64,000 nt of DNA, taken from NCBI RefSeq assembly GCF_030733425.1, contig NZ_JASHIZ010000012.1, positions 1 to 64,000 of the forward strand, in the 5' to 3' direction. Shown piece after piece: positions 27,452-37,925 of this stretch. The translations under genes were made by a program, and so were the position numbers. Under the pieces are notes generated by a model. It was not told the DNA's origin. It saw only the letters and a program-made list of their open reading frames with translations, and did not search any database. The DNA comes from Roseovarius sp. MMSF_3350 (GTDB lineage Bacteria; Pseudomonadota; Alphaproteobacteria; Rhodobacterales; Rhodobacteraceae). Position 1 is the stretch's first letter; each line of letters starts with the position of its first letter.

Positions 27452-28132
27452 TCAGGCCGCCTCGCGCTGGATCTGCTCCCACGCGTCGTTCACGTCCGTC
27501 AGCCGCTTCTCGGCCAGCTTGATCGCCTCCTGCGGCACGCCGCGTGCCACCATCCGGTCGGGATGCATCTCGCGCACCTTGTTGCGCCAGACCTTGCGGA
27601 TCTCGGGCAGCGGCGTCTCGGGTGTCACCCCCAGCACGGCATAGGGGTCAGGCTTGGCATCCGGTACGAAACGGCTGCGCAGCGTGCTGAACTCCCGCTC
27701 CGGCAGGCCGAATATCGTCGCAACCTCCGACAGGAACACGTCCTCGTTCGGATGATACACCCCGTCCGCCACCGCGATGTGGAACAGCCCTTCCAGAAGA
27801 TCGTTCAGGGTCGCTTCATCTCCGCCGAACATCGCCTTGATCCGGCGCGCATACTCCTCGAACCCCGCCACGTCCTGCCGCGCCAGGTTGAACACCTTCG
27901 CCGCGCCCGCCTCGTCGTCTCGGGCGATCTGGAACACCTCACGGAACGCCGTCACCTCGTCGCGCGTCACCTGCCCGTCCGCCTTGGCCATCTTGGCCCC
28001 CAGCGCGATCACGGCAATCGCGAAGGCCACCGTCCGCTCGGGTGGCGTGCGCAGACGGTCGAACACGCTGGCCAGCGTCTCGCCACTGGCCAGCGCCGAC
28101 AGCGCCTCGGATATGCGACTCCAGATCGACAT
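27452..28132 (-). CDS. DjlA-type J-domain protein
   Basis: A 226-residue co-chaperone-like protein. Residues about 1-150 form a TerB/DjlA-like helical domain (ALGAKMAKADGQVTRDEVTAFREVF and IAVADGVYHPNEDVFLSEVATIFG), and the C-terminal 65 residues are a J-domain (DPYAVLGVTPETPLPEIRKVWRNKVREMHPDR) with the HPD motif that stimulates DnaK. Unlike E. coli DjlA there is no membrane anchor. ATG at 28132 is preferred over TTG at 28141. Spaced 10 bp after the acetyltransferase gene in the same transcript. Confidence 0.92.
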   Translation of the reverse strand: MSIWSRISEALSALASGETLASVFDRLRTPPERTVAFAIAVIALGAKMAKADGQVTRDEVTAFREVFQIARDDEAGAAKVFNLARQDVAGFEEYARRIKAMFGGDEATLNDLLEGLFHIAVADGVYHPNEDVFLSEVATIFGLPEREFSTLRSRFVPDAKPDPYAVLGVTPETPLPEIRKVWRNKVREMHPDRMVARGVPQEAIKLAEKRLTDVNDAWEQIQREAA

Positions 28133-28142
28133 GGCGATCAAC

Positions 28143-28652
28143 CTAAGCCGCGCGGCCTTCGGGGGACAGGAGTTTCTGCATCAGGACAAGGTCGATGCGC
28201 CGCCCGAATTTCAGCCCGGCCTGCGCCACACGCCCCACCTCGGTGAACCCGATCTTGCGGTGAAAGGCGATCGCACCTTCGTTCTCCGCACTGATCCCGC
28301 CGATCAGGGAATGCACACCGCCCCTGACCGCGTGATCCTCCAGCGCTTCCATCAGCGTCCGGCCCACGCCCCGGCGCTCGGCTCCGGGGTGCAGCAGCAC
28401 CGTATGCTCCAGCGTCTCGCGATAGCCCGACCCGCTGCGAAACGGCCCGTAGGTGGCATAGCCCAGCAACCCGCCCGCGTCCTCGGCCACCAGAAACCCG
28501 TGCCCCGCCTCGTCGCGCGTCTTCACGGCCAGCGCAACTTCCAGAATGGTCTTTTCATCTTCGGTAAAGCTGACGGTGGTCTCACGAATGTAGTGATTGA
28601 CGATCCCGGCCAACGCCTTGGCGTCGCCGGCTTCCGCCGCCCGCACCTTCAT
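28143..28652 (-). CDS. GNAT N-acetyltransferase
   Basis: A 169-residue acetyl-CoA-dependent transferase of the phosphinothricin/methionine-sulfone acetyltransferase type (PAT/MnaT-like). Typical pieces: IVNHYIRETTVSF, GFLVAEDAGGLLGYATYGPFR, LEHTVLLHPGAERRGVGRTLMEAL (acetyl-CoA loop RRGVGR), GGISAENEGAIAFHRKIGFTEVG. It may acetylate amino-acid analogues. ATG at 28652 overlaps the stop of the VOC gene as ATGA, which fixes the start. Confidence 0.9.
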   Translation of the reverse strand: MKVRAAEAGDAKALAGIVNHYIRETTVSFTEDEKTILEVALAVKTRDEAGHGFLVAEDAGGLLGYATYGPFRSGSGYRETLEHTVLLHPGAERRGVGRTLMEALEDHAVRGGVHSLIGGISAENEGAIAFHRKIGFTEVGRVAQAGLKFGRRIDLVLMQKLLSPEGRAA

Positions 28653-29260
28653 GCCAGCACGCACGCCCCGCGCGGCGTGGTCAGCTCGGCCACAAGCGCC
28701 GCGGCCCCCGTCTCATAGACGACGCGGCCGTCGCTCAGCACCGGCGCCAGCGCGTCCTCCAACGCCCTCGCTTCGGGGTGCGTCACCACCAGCCGGTCCA
28801 GCCGGCATCCCGAGGCCGGCAACATCTGCGCCGGATGCTGCTCGCATTGCCATTCGATCACCGCCGGAAAGAGGTTGTCCCACGGCAGCCGCCCATCCTG
28901 TGGCACCGCCATCTGCCAGCGCAGATCTCCTCGCGCCAGCGGCACCGGTACGCCCGCCTGCGGAAAGCGCTCCACCACAGCGCCAAGGTCCGGCGTGTTG
29001 CAGATCCAGTTCGTCGGCCTCGGCCGCCCCACGAACCGGTCCAGATCGAACCACCGCGCGTACCCCGGCTTGGGCGCGTCGGGGTCGATCGCGATGACCT
29101 CCAGGTAGAGCCCCTCCTCCAGCCCCAGCAGCATGTTATGCGTGCCGAAATGCGCGTGTTGCCCGCCGGGCCGCAACGCCACGCCCAGCGCCTCCTCGGC
29201 ATAGGCGCGGCCCTCGTCCAGCGTCTCGGCCGCCACCGCGAAATGATCCAGTCTCAGCAT
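28649..29260 (-). CDS. VOC superfamily (glyoxalase-like) protein
   Basis: A 203-residue vicinal-oxygen-chelate fold protein of the Glyoxalase_3 kind: LDHFAVAAETLDEGRAYAEEALGV, GTHNMLLGLEEGLYLEVIAID, and an NxxPAVIEWQ-like LFPAVIEWQCEQHPA. His6 and Glu in YLEVIAID suit metal binding. Although near methylmalonyl-CoA mutase, it is longer than and different from methylmalonyl-CoA epimerase (about 130-150 residues), so I do not call it Mce. Good ribosome site GGGGTAGGAC; 3 bp after the MAPEG gene. Confidence 0.85.
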   Translation of the reverse strand: MLRLDHFAVAAETLDEGRAYAEEALGVALRPGGQHAHFGTHNMLLGLEEGLYLEVIAIDPDAPKPGYARWFDLDRFVGRPRPTNWICNTPDLGAVVERFPQAGVPVPLARGDLRWQMAVPQDGRLPWDNLFPAVIEWQCEQHPAQMLPASGCRLDRLVVTHPEARALEDALAPVLSDGRVVYETGAAALVAELTTPRGACVLA

Positions 29261-29263
29261 GTC

Positions 29264-29746
29264 CTACCCCAATGTCAGCCGGTACAGCACCCAGAGCGCC
29301 GCCAGCACCGTCGGATAGAACGTCGCCGCAAATCCAAAGGCCCGCAAGGCCGGCGCGACATGATACCCCACCCAGAACGCCAGCCGCGCCACGGCAAAGC
29401 CGATCCCCAACGCCAGCACCGTGCCCGCGCCCAGGAAGAACCCCACCAGCGGCCAGATGCACAAGGCCAGCACGACCTGCTCGACCGTGTTCTGCAACAC
29501 CTTCGCATCCACCGCCGCCCCGCCGGTCAACGGCTGCCCGTCAATCGACTCGCCATCGAAGAACCGCCGCTGCGCCAGCCGGCCGATCATCATCGCCAAC
29601 ACCACGCCGGGGCCGAACGCGGCGCCCATCAGCGTCGGCTGCATCATCGCCATCGGCACAGGGATCTGGCGGCCGATCCACAGCACCGCAACCGCCCAGA
29701 CCAGCCCTGCCGCCATGCCGACCAGGATCTTGGAGCGCTTTTGCAT
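29264..29746 (-). CDS. MAPEG family membrane protein
   Basis: A 160-residue four-helix membrane protein of the MAPEG family (microsomal glutathione transferase/eicosanoid-type). Helices at about 8-26, 38-54, 90-120 and 135-158; the family-like stretch is VLQNTVEQVVLALCIWPL, where RxxNxxE of the glutathione site appears as LQNTVEQ. Substrate unknown. The start overlaps the stop of methylmalonyl-CoA mutase (TGATG, shared base 29746), so it belongs to that operon. Confidence 0.85.
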   Translation of the reverse strand: MQKRSKILVGMAAGLVWAVAVLWIGRQIPVPMAMMQPTLMGAAFGPGVVLAMMIGRLAQRRFFDGESIDGQPLTGGAAVDAKVLQNTVEQVVLALCIWPLVGFFLGAGTVLALGIGFAVARLAFWVGYHVAPALRAFGFAATFYPTVLAALWVLYRLTLG

Positions 29747-31878
29747 CAGCCCGCCCGCGCCTCGCGGATCAGCCGCAGGATATCCTGCGCCGCCTCGGGG
29801 ATGTTGGTGCCGGGACCGAAGATGGCCTTCACGCCCGCCTTGGTCAGGAACTCGTAATCCTGCTGCGGAATCACCCCGCCGCAGATCACGATGATGTCGC
29901 CCGCGTCCTTCTCCTTCAGCGCGTCAATGAGTTGCGGCGCCAGCGTCTTGTGCCCCGCCGCCTGGCTGGAGATACCGATCACGTGCACGTCGTTGTCGAT
30001 GGCGTCCTGCGCCGCCTCGTCCGGCGTCTGGAAAAGCGGGCCCACGTCGACGTCAAACCCGATATCGGCGAATGCCGTGGCGATCACCTTGGCGCCCCGG
30101 TCATGCCCGTCCTGCCCCATCTTTACGACCAGCATCCGCGGCCGCCGCCCCTCCTCCTCGGCAAAGGCCTCCACCGATTTCTGGATCGCGGCAAAGCCCT
30201 CGTCCCCCTCGTAGGCCTTGCCATAGACCCCCGCCAGCGTCTTCACCTCGGCGCGGTGCCGCCCGAATTCCTTTTCCATGGCCATGCTGATTTCCCCCAC
30301 AGTAGCCCTTGCGCGGGCCGCTTCCACCGCGGCCTCCAGCAGATTGCCGCCGTCCTTGGCGCGGCGCGTCAATTCATCCAGCGCTTTCGTGCAGGCATCC
30401 TCGTCGCGTTCCGCGCGAATGCGCTCCAGCGCCTCGACCTGCCCATTGCGCACCTTGACGTTGTCCACGTCCAGGATGTCGATCGGGTCTTCGCGGTCCT
30501 TGCGGTACTTGTTGACGCCGACGATCACCTCGTCGCCCCGGTCGATCATCGCCTGCCGCGTGGCGGCGCTTTCCTCGATCCTGAGCTTGGGCATCCCGCT
30601 GGCCACGGCCTTGGTCATGCCGCCCATCTCCTCGACCTCTTCCATGAGCTCCCACGCCTTTTCGGCCAACTCTGCGGTCAGGCTCTCGACGTAATAGGAC
30701 CCCGCCAACGGATCGACCACCGCCGTCACGCCGGTCTCTTCCTGCAGGATCAACTGCGTGTTCCGCGCGATCCGCGCGCTGAAATCCGTGGGCAGCGCAA
30801 TCGCCTCGTCCAGCGCGTTGGTGTGCAGGCTCTGCGTTCCCCCCAGAACCGCGCTCATCGCCTCGTAGGCGGTGCGCACCACGTTGTTGTAGGGATCCTG
30901 CTCCTGCAAGCTGACGCCGCTGGTCTGACAATGCGTCCGCAGCATCTTCGAGCGGTCGTTCTTCGCCCCGAACTCCGTCATGATCCGGTGCCAGAGCAGG
31001 CGCGCGGCCCGCAGCTTCGCCGCCTCCATGAAGAAATTCATGCCAATGGCGAAAAAGAACGACAGCCGCCCGGCAAATCGGTCCACGTCCATCCCCGCCT
31101 CGATCGCGGCCTTCACGTATTCGCGCCCATCGGCCAGCGTATAGGCCAGCTCCTGCACCAGGTTCGCGCCGGCCTCCTGCATGTGATAGCCGGAAATACT
31201 GATCGAGTTGAAGCGCGGCATCTCGTTGGCGGTGAACTCGATGATGTCGCTGACGATCCGCATGCTGGGTTCGGGCGGATAGATATAGGTGTTGCGCACC
31301 ATGAACTCTTTCAGAATGTCGTTCTGGATCGTGCCCGACAGGGCGCTGCGGTCGTGCCCCTGCTCCTCGCCCGCGACGATGAAACTGGCCAGCACGGGGA
31401 TCACCGCGCCGTTCATCGTCATGCTGACACTCACCTGGTCCAGCGGGATGCCGTCGAACAGCACCTTCATGTCCTCGACGCTGTCGATCGCGACGCCGGC
31501 CTTGCCCACATCGCCCACCACGCGCGGGTGGTCGCTGTCGTAACCGCGATGCGTCGCCAAGTCGAAAGCCACCGAGACGCCCTGCTGCCCGGCCGCCAGG
31601 TTGCGGCGATAAAACGCGTTCGATTCCTCGGCTGTCGAGAACCCGGCATATTGCCGGATCGTCCAGGGCCGCCCGGCATACATCGTCGCCTTCACACCCC
31701 GCGTGAACGGCGCCTGCCCGGGGATGGTGCCAAGGTGCTCCATCCCCTCGACATCTTCCTCGGTATAAAGCGGTTTGACGTCGATCCCCTCAAGGGTCTT
31801 CCACGTCAGGTCCTCCAGCTTGCGGCCCTTCAGCTCGCCTTCCGCGATCTTACGCCAATCGTCGGTTTTCGATCCCAT
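29746..31878 (-). CDS. Methylmalonyl-CoA mutase
   Basis: Cobalamin enzyme converting (R)-methylmalonyl-CoA to succinyl-CoA, the last step of propionyl-CoA assimilation and of the ethylmalonyl-CoA route. Single-chain form of 710 residues: N-terminal catalytic barrel ([69 protein letters not shown]) and C-terminal B12-binding domain from about residue 580, with the base-off motif D590-x-H592-x-x-G595. The upstream sulfotransferase-like gene overlaps its start by 29 bp; AGAGGACAAGACG precedes the ATG. The epimerase gene is not in the window. Confidence 0.96.
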   Translation of the reverse strand: MGSKTDDWRKIAEGELKGRKLEDLTWKTLEGIDVKPLYTEEDVEGMEHLGTIPGQAPFTRGVKATMYAGRPWTIRQYAGFSTAEESNAFYRRNLAAGQQGVSVAFDLATHRGYDSDHPRVVGDVGKAGVAIDSVEDMKVLFDGIPLDQVSVSMTMNGAVIPVLASFIVAGEEQGHDRSALSGTIQNDILKEFMVRNTYIYPPEPSMRIVSDIIEFTANEMPRFNSISISGYHMQEAGANLVQELAYTLADGREYVKAAIEAGMDVDRFAGRLSFFFAIGMNFFMEAAKLRAARLLWHRIMTEFGAKNDRSKMLRTHCQTSGVSLQEQDPYNNVVRTAYEAMSAVLGGTQSLHTNALDEAIALPTDFSARIARNTQLILQEETGVTAVVDPLAGSYYVESLTAELAEKAWELMEEVEEMGGMTKAVASGMPKLRIEESAATRQAMIDRGDEVIVGVNKYRKDREDPIDILDVDNVKVRNGQVEALERIRAERDEDACTKALDELTRRAKDGGNLLEAAVEAARARATVGEISMAMEKEFGRHRAEVKTLAGVYGKAYEGDEGFAAIQKSVEAFAEEEGRRPRMLVVKMGQDGHDRGAKVIATAFADIGFDVDVGPLFQTPDEAAQDAIDNDVHVIGISSQAAGHKTLAPQLIDALKEKDAGDIIVICGGVIPQQDYEFLTKAGVKAIFGPGTNIPEAAQDILRLIREARAG

Positions 31879-32785
31879 CGTCTTGTCCTCTTTTCCTCTG
31901 GTCCGGGCGCGGGTTTGTCCCCGTCTTCACCGGTCCGGTTTCCTCTGTCAGCTGCGCCAATCCCTCCGCCCCGGCACGCAGCCAGTAGAGGTCGTCGGCA
32001 TAGGCCTCGCGCATGTCGCGCAGGGCGGTGTCGTCGAACGGCTGCCACTTGCCCGGCCCCTCGGGCAGGCCGGCCGGTGCGCCGCCGCGGTCCTTCACGA
32101 TCCGGCGCAGCTGCGGCAGGTTGGGCGCCTGGTTCATCCATTCCCGCGCGTGGGCACGCGGCATCGGGCCAAGACCGGTCATGTGTTCCAGCATCCGCTC
32201 CGGAAGTCTGCCGAAAATTTCGTAAGGCATCACGGTCAACTTCACCCCCGGCAGTGCGCAGGCCACGTCCAGAACCACATCGCGCCACAGCCGCGGAGAC
32301 GCGGCCAGCGCCTCCAGCGTCGCGGTGTCCGGAACGCGGTGGCCGCGTGCCACGCCATAGGACAGAACCGAGGCCCAGAAACTCTCGTGGCTGCGGATCG
32401 ACAGGTAGGCCCGCGTCACCTGTCCGTCCAACGCATGAGCGAACCGCGCCATGCGCTGCCCGATATCGGGATAGAGCCGCCCCTGCCGCAAGCACCGGCG
32501 CGGCGCGCCGATCATGTTCTCGTCGGTGATCACCAGCACCTTGGCGCCGGCCCTGCGTTCGCGGGCGATGTTGATCGCCACGCGCGCCCGGGCGCGGTCC
32601 AGCTGTTCCTGCGGCGGGCGCGGGCTGTCCACCGGGATCACACCGGTCAAGAGCCCGTCGCGGGTCTCTTTCGGCCCCCAGACGATGACGCCCGTACGCT
32701 TCAACGCGCCCCGGTTTTCGGCCAGGTAGGCCTGAAACGTGGTGGTGGCCGTGCGGTGGGCCCCGATATGCAGAACAACGTCCAT
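31850..32785 (-). CDS. Sulfotransferase-like protein (311 aa)
   Basis: A soluble P-loop protein. The start [25 protein letters not shown] has the HIGxHRTxTTxxQ form of the phosphosulfate binding loop found in a sulfotransferase-related group widespread in marine Rhodobacteraceae; [19 protein letters not shown] fits the 3'-phosphate site. The acceptor is unknown; capsule or lipid sugars are possible. It leads the mutase operon and overlaps it by 29 bp, an odd partner for central carbon metabolism. ATG at 32785 chosen by the P-loop position; the long frame to 33433 is antisense to the DUF4174 gene. Confidence 0.82.
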   Translation of the reverse strand: MDVVLHIGAHRTATTTFQAYLAENRGALKRTGVIVWGPKETRDGLLTGVIPVDSPRPPQEQLDRARARVAINIARERRAGAKVLVITDENMIGAPRRCLRQGRLYPDIGQRMARFAHALDGQVTRAYLSIRSHESFWASVLSYGVARGHRVPDTATLEALAASPRLWRDVVLDVACALPGVKLTVMPYEIFGRLPERMLEHMTGLGPMPRAHAREWMNQAPNLPQLRRIVKDRGGAPAGLPEGPGKWQPFDDTALRDMREAYADDLYWLRAGAEGLAQLTEETGPVKTGTNPRPDQRKRGQDDGIENRRLA

Positions 32786-32960
32786 GATCCCGCGCCTTTC
32801 CCGTCTGGCCCGCGTCATGCGGGCGGTCGACCTTGCGTCGCGCCACCCTGCAGCGTGGGACCTGACCATGGGATTAACGGTAAAATTTTCGCGGCCCTGC
32901 GGCCAAACGGCCTTCGCATTCGGCGCATTCGCGCCTATATCTGGTCCAGCAGGAGGCCCG

Positions 32961-33416
32961 ATGCGAAAGCTGTTATTCATTACTTTTCTGGCACTTACCG
33001 CGTCGGCACTGACGTGGAGCGCGGCCCGTGCGACCGACGGAACCCCGCTCGACGGCATCATCCTGCCGGGCGAAAATGCGGATTTGAGTGAATTTCTCTG
33101 GATAAAGCGGCCCGTCGTGGTCTTCGCCGACAACGCCTCGGACCCGCGCTTCGTCGAACAGATGAACTTCCTCACCGCCCGGCTCGAGGATCTCGAGCGC
33201 CGCGACGTGGTCGTCCTGACCGACACCGATCCGGCCGCTTCCAGCGCGCTGCGCCGGCAGTTGCGCCCGCGCGGCTTCATGCTTGTGCTGATCGGCAAGG
33301 ACGGCGAGGTCGAACTGCGCAAGCCCGCCCCGTGGAGCGTACGCGAGTTGTCCCGCGTGATCGACAAGATGCCCATCCGCCAGCAGGAGATCCGCGACCG
33401 GCTGGGCGAGAACTGA
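32961..33416 (+). CDS. DUF4174 family secreted protein
   Basis: A 151-residue exported protein; MRKLLFITFLALTASALTWSAARA is a signal peptide. The mature part (FLWIKRPVVVFADNASDPRFVEQMNFLTARLEDLERRDVVVLTDTDP, then LVLIGKDGEVELRKPAPWSVRELSRVIDKMPIRQQEI) has a thioredoxin-like layout without the CxxC pair, the DUF4174 pattern. Function unknown; a structural or stress role is a guess. Start has AGGAGGCCCG. Divergent from the sulfotransferase-like gene, with 175 bp between starts. Confidence 0.87.
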   Translation: MRKLLFITFLALTASALTWSAARATDGTPLDGIILPGENADLSEFLWIKRPVVVFADNASDPRFVEQMNFLTARLEDLERRDVVVLTDTDPAASSALRRQLRPRGFMLVLIGKDGEVELRKPAPWSVRELSRVIDKMPIRQQEIRDRLGEN

Positions 33417-33429
33417 TCCCCCGCGCGGC

Positions 33430-33945
33430 TCATGCCCGTTCCCCCGCCGCGACCACCAGAACCCGGTTGGCGCGGTCCATCAGCATCAGCGTGCCCTCGG
33501 TCGTCTCATAGGCCAGCACGGTCTCGGGGCGCATCAGCAGGCGGCGGAACTCCACCCCCACCTTGCCGTCCATGCAGGGCCGGGCCTCCAGCCCGGCGCG
33601 ACGCATCTGCATCCCGAACGTGCGCTGCATGTTGACCGCGTCGACCATCGCCGCATCCGGCGTCATCTCCGGGTCGTCCAGCGCCGCCACGCCCCTCAAC
33701 GGCAGCGCGCGCAGCATGTCGGGCACGTTGCGTTCCACCGGCACCGCGGCGCCGATATCCGCACTTACCAGCCGAAACGCCGCCGCAGCGCAGTGCGCCC
33801 TGGACGAAAACGCCAGCGTCTCGCCCAGGCTGAACCACGGCGCCAGCCGCGCCCGCATCGACGCCTCGTCATCGCGCGCGCAGGCCCCCAGCAGGACCGC
33901 GCCCGCCATGGCCGCGGGCAGGATATGAGATCCGCGCAGGGTCAC
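33430..33945 (-). CDS. Lipoprotein of unknown function (171 aa)
   Basis: Starts with GTG at 33945 only 4 bp after the pccA stop, so it is co-transcribed with pccA. MTLRGSHILPAAMAGAVLLGACAR has a lipobox LGAC. The mature protein (AFSSRAHCAAAAFRLVS, ALPLRGVAALDDPEMTPDAAMVDAVNMQRTFGMQMRRAGLEARPCMDG) has two Cys that may form a disulfide and no recognised domain. Its constant position behind pccA is worth noting; role unknown. Confidence 0.78.
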   Translation of the reverse strand: MTLRGSHILPAAMAGAVLLGACARDDEASMRARLAPWFSLGETLAFSSRAHCAAAAFRLVSADIGAAVPVERNVPDMLRALPLRGVAALDDPEMTPDAAMVDAVNMQRTFGMQMRRAGLEARPCMDGKVGVEFRRLLMRPETVLAYETTEGTLMLMDRANRVLVVAAGERA

Positions 33946-33949
33946 CGCG

Positions 33950-35995
<2,046 letters not shown>

Positions 35996-36051
35996 CTCAC
36001 GTCCCCTTTTTTCTTGCCCGCCCCGGCGCGGCCGCCGAACGGGGTGATACG

Positions 36052-36088
36052 AAAAAGACCACCGCCCCGCTGCCGCGAGGGGTGGTCT
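36052..36088 (-). terminator. Rho-independent terminator after the 69-aa lipoprotein gene
   Basis: Read on the minus strand: AGACCACC ... GGTGGTCT with an inner CCCC/GGGG stem, then TTTTTCG. Plus coordinates 36056-36088 for the hairpin and 36052-36056 for the T-run. It would separate pccA from upstream transcripts unless bypassed. Confidence 0.85.
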
Positions 36089-36129
36089 CATACAGGTTGA
36101 ACCGCCCGTGGCCGGGCGCTGAATTCAGG

Positions 36130-36339
36130 TTACAGGCATTTGTTCGGATAGACCTGGCAGAACGCCACGTTGCCCGCGGCCCCGACGGCCGCGCCCGTGA
36201 CAAGCGATCCGCCGACGACCGCCGCGGTGCCCAGCCCCGCGGCCCCGCCGAACAGGGCCTGTTCGGGCACGGTGTCGCCGCAGGCCGCAAGCGGACTCGA
36301 AAGCCCAAGCAGAAGAAGCGTGGATTTGAAGAACTGCAT
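36130..36339 (-). CDS. Small glycine-zipper lipoprotein (69 aa)
   Basis: MQFFKSTLLLLGLSSPLAACGDT has a lipobox LAAC at residues 17-20, followed by a Gly/Ala repeat helix (FGGAAGLGTAAVVGGSLVTGAAVGAAG) like glycine-zipper segments that pack in membranes, and ends CQVYPNKCL with two Cys. Likely an outer-membrane anchored small lipoprotein; similar ones are scattered in Rhodobacteraceae. It has its own terminator. Function unknown. Confidence 0.8.
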   Translation of the reverse strand: MQFFKSTLLLLGLSSPLAACGDTVPEQALFGGAAGLGTAAVVGGSLVTGAAVGAAGNVAFCQVYPNKCL

Positions 36340-36476
36340 CGGATTTTGCCTCGCGCGCGATTGTTATGACTGCGCGCACTCAAAGCGATGACGGGGTCGG
36401 CGTCAAAGCCGTCTTTGATCCGCCCCCGAATTTGGGCGACCTCTCGCCTATCTCTCGAAGGCCTTGATGTCGCGGC

Positions 36477-36515
36477 AAAAAAGGGCGGCCTTTGCGTCGC
36501 TGCAAAAGGCCGCCC
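36477..36515 (-). terminator. Rho-independent terminator
   Basis: Minus-strand reading: GGGCGGCCTTT ... AAAGGCCGCCC (36505-36515 with 36483-36493) and a run of six T (36477-36482). Strong canonical form. The nearest coding stop on this strand is about 200 bp upstream at 36713. Confidence 0.9.
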
Positions 36516-36700
36516 ATCAGGGGAAGGGTAACGGTTTAGACGGTATGTCTCGGCCCATTGGGGGAAGGCCGCCACTACGAAGTTCACGCTGCCCGCAATC
36601 TGCCGTTGCGCCAAGTGGCTTTGCTCATCTTTCGCTTGATCGGCTGTAATTTGCGTGAATTCGCAAGGCGTCGGCGGAAACGTGCCTAAATAAGGGACCG
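36477..36700 (-). ncRNA. Candidate structured non-coding RNA
   Basis: Between the stop of the 119-aa gene and the strong terminator there is about 200 nt with pairable segments: TTGCG/CGCAA around AATTCA, GCCACT/AGTGGC closing a 37-nt interior, and GGCC-GGGCC around a CCCCC loop. It could instead be a long 3' UTR. I could not match it to 6S, SRP, RNase P or tmRNA by eye. Confidence 0.35.
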
Positions 36701-36712
36701 AAAAACAGGCAC

Positions 36713-37072
36713 TCATCCTCGTCCTCCCTCGTCGAAGGCGTCGGGAAAGGCGCGCTGTGCCGCCGCGACGTCCAGAACCAGCAGGGCCTCGTAACTTTCC
36801 GAATCGAAAGGATCTTCGGCCGGCAGCACTTCGCGGCCGAAAAGCCAGCTCAGCCGTCCCGCGTCCAGGTTGCCCCGCTCGAACGGCTGATCCCCGAAAT
36901 GCTCCCACAACGCGCGGACAAAGGCCGTGTCCGCCCGCTTGTCGGCCGGGCGCCGGTCGCGATAGCGCTCGCGCCGCACGATGGCGGTGGCGCCCTTCGG
37001 ATTGGCGCGGCGAATGGTGAACTGGAAATCGCTGCCCGGCAGTCGACCCGGGAACCCGCGGTGCTTGATCAT
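36713..37072 (-). CDS. Unknown basic protein (119 aa)
   Basis: Function unknown. MIKHRGFPGRLPGSDFQFTIRR opens a protein rich in Arg and acidic residues with GATAIVRRERYRDRRPADKRADTAFVRALWEHFGDQ and SYEALLVLDVAAAQRAFPDAF. No signal peptide or membrane segment; probably cytoplasmic. Codon use matches neighbouring genes. ATG at 37072 chosen as first ATG; an upstream in-frame start at 37087 is possible. It lies about 90 bp after the 48-aa lipoprotein gene. Confidence 0.6.
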   Translation of the reverse strand: MIKHRGFPGRLPGSDFQFTIRRANPKGATAIVRRERYRDRRPADKRADTAFVRALWEHFGDQPFERGNLDAGRLSWLFGREVLPAEDPFDSESYEALLVLDVAAAQRAFPDAFDEGGRG

Positions 37073-37121
37073 GACCCGCCTCCGCAACCGCGCAGGGACC
37101 GCCGGGTCTCGTTCTTGGTCA

Positions 37122-37143
37122 GGACAGGCCCGAAGGCCTGTCC
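37122..37143 (-). terminator. Hairpin with UUCG tetraloop
   Basis: Minus-strand reading GGACAGGCC-TTCG-GGCCTGTCC: nine perfect pairs and the very stable UUCG loop, 19 bp after the 48-aa lipoprotein stop. No T-run follows, so it may protect the mRNA end instead of terminating. Confidence 0.65.
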
Positions 37144-37162
37144 CTGTCGTGTCTCCGGGCTC

Positions 37163-37309
37163 TTACTTGAGCTTGCCGGTGTAGGTCGGCTCGGTCGAGA
37201 TCGGCTCGGGATCGACCACGACGAATTCTTCTTCCTGTTGCTGCTGGCCGCAGGCTGCCACGAGGGCAACCAGACCAACCGCGAGGATGCTCTTGATGCT
37301 GTTCGACAT
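37163..37309 (-). CDS. 48-aa lipoprotein
   Basis: A very short gene I found by direct translation: MSNSIKSILAVGLVALVAAC is a complete lipoprotein signal with lipobox VAAC, followed by GQQQQEEEFVVVDPEPISTEPTYTGKLK and a TAA stop. GGAGACTAGA precedes the ATG. The mature peptide of about 29 residues is a Gln/Glu tail with a conserved-looking PEPISTEPTYTGK end. Function unknown; probably membrane-anchored in the periplasm. Confidence 0.85.
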   Translation of the reverse strand: MSNSIKSILAVGLVALVAACGQQQQEEEFVVVDPEPISTEPTYTGKLK

Positions 37310-37523
37310 TCTAGTCTCCTGTCTCTGTACTCCAACAGATGACGCGTATTACGCCCCATCTGTCCCTCGTTCAAGGGATGGGTCACGGGGTTGTAACCAA
37401 TGCCGAACATAGCCGAATCCGCAGGACATTCATACGTGGCCGGCGCAATCCCGCCCGCCTGTGTCTGGAAAGCCTCAAACCGCTCAAGCCCCGAGCTTTG
37501 ATCCGCAAGATATTGTGCTTCCA

Positions 37524-37925
37524 TCAGAACAGCTCCAAGATACAGGCGTCGTCATCGACCGAGAAACTCTCGAAAATCTGCGCCACATCGGGGTCGAACC
37601 GGCCGAATTCCGAAGGCCTGTCGGCCAGCGAAATCACCACGCGATCGGGGGCCTTTTCCGCCAGGTCGATCCGTCCCAGGGCGAAATCGTTGCACAGGTA
37701 TTCCAGGTCGGCGGTCTGGGTCTCGAAATCCTCGGCCCCGGTGAACCCTTTCGCGACAAAGCGAAAGCGCACGGTCAGCCCGAGCGCCGCGTCGCCCACG
37801 ATGACCTCCTGCAACTGGGCCTCCAGCCCCGACGGCAGGACAAGGCGCTCCTCCTGCGCCTCGCCCTGCACTGGGGCGGCCTGCGCCATCAGCGCGGCCA
37901 GCAAACCTGCGATCATCCCTCTCAT
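37524..37925 (-). CDS. DUF6497-like secreted protein (133 aa)
   Basis: MRGMIAGLLAALMAQAAPVQGEA is a signal peptide. The mature protein (RLVLPSGLEAQLQEVIVGDAALGLTVRFRFVA, FETQTADLEYLCNDFALGRIDLAEKAPDRVVISLADRPSEFG, SVDDDACILELF) resembles a short secreted family of Rhodobacteraceae (DUF6497, as I recall it); two Cys may pair. ATG at 37925 overlaps the upstream stop as ATGA, fixing the start. Function unknown, but it sits in the pcc gene cluster. Confidence 0.8.
   Translation of the reverse strand: MRGMIAGLLAALMAQAAPVQGEAQEERLVLPSGLEAQLQEVIVGDAALGLTVRFRFVAKGFTGAEDFETQTADLEYLCNDFALGRIDLAEKAPDRVVISLADRPSEFGRFDPDVAQIFESFSVDDDACILELF

Larger units (their letters stand above)
36340..36712. other. 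373-bp stretch without a protein gene
   Basis: No reading frame here has codon use like its neighbours; the minus-strand frame that starts on ATGA at 36716 runs on without stop through two terminators and is rejected. The stretch contains a strong minus-strand terminator (36477-36515) and, between it and the 119-aa gene, about 195 bp rich in hairpins, which I list as a candidate ncRNA. The promoter of the 69-aa lipoprotein must lie between about 36340 and 36470. Confidence 0.7.

Noticed and set aside
28649..29260. VOC gene near mutase as methylmalonyl-CoA epimerase
   Set aside because: Length and motifs fit a glyoxalase-3 type protein, not the short epimerase family.
36464..36649. 61-codon plus-strand frame
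   Set aside because: Overlaps the terminator and candidate RNA; no protein-like features.
35997..36908. Minus-strand frame beginning on ATGA after the 119-aa gene
   Set aside because: It runs through two terminators without a stop and its codon use differs from neighbours; treated as non-coding.
37069..37524. 151-codon minus-strand frame starting on TGATG
   Set aside because: It overlaps the 48-aa lipoprotein gene in another frame and then ceases to look like protein; the overlap of stop and start is probably chance.
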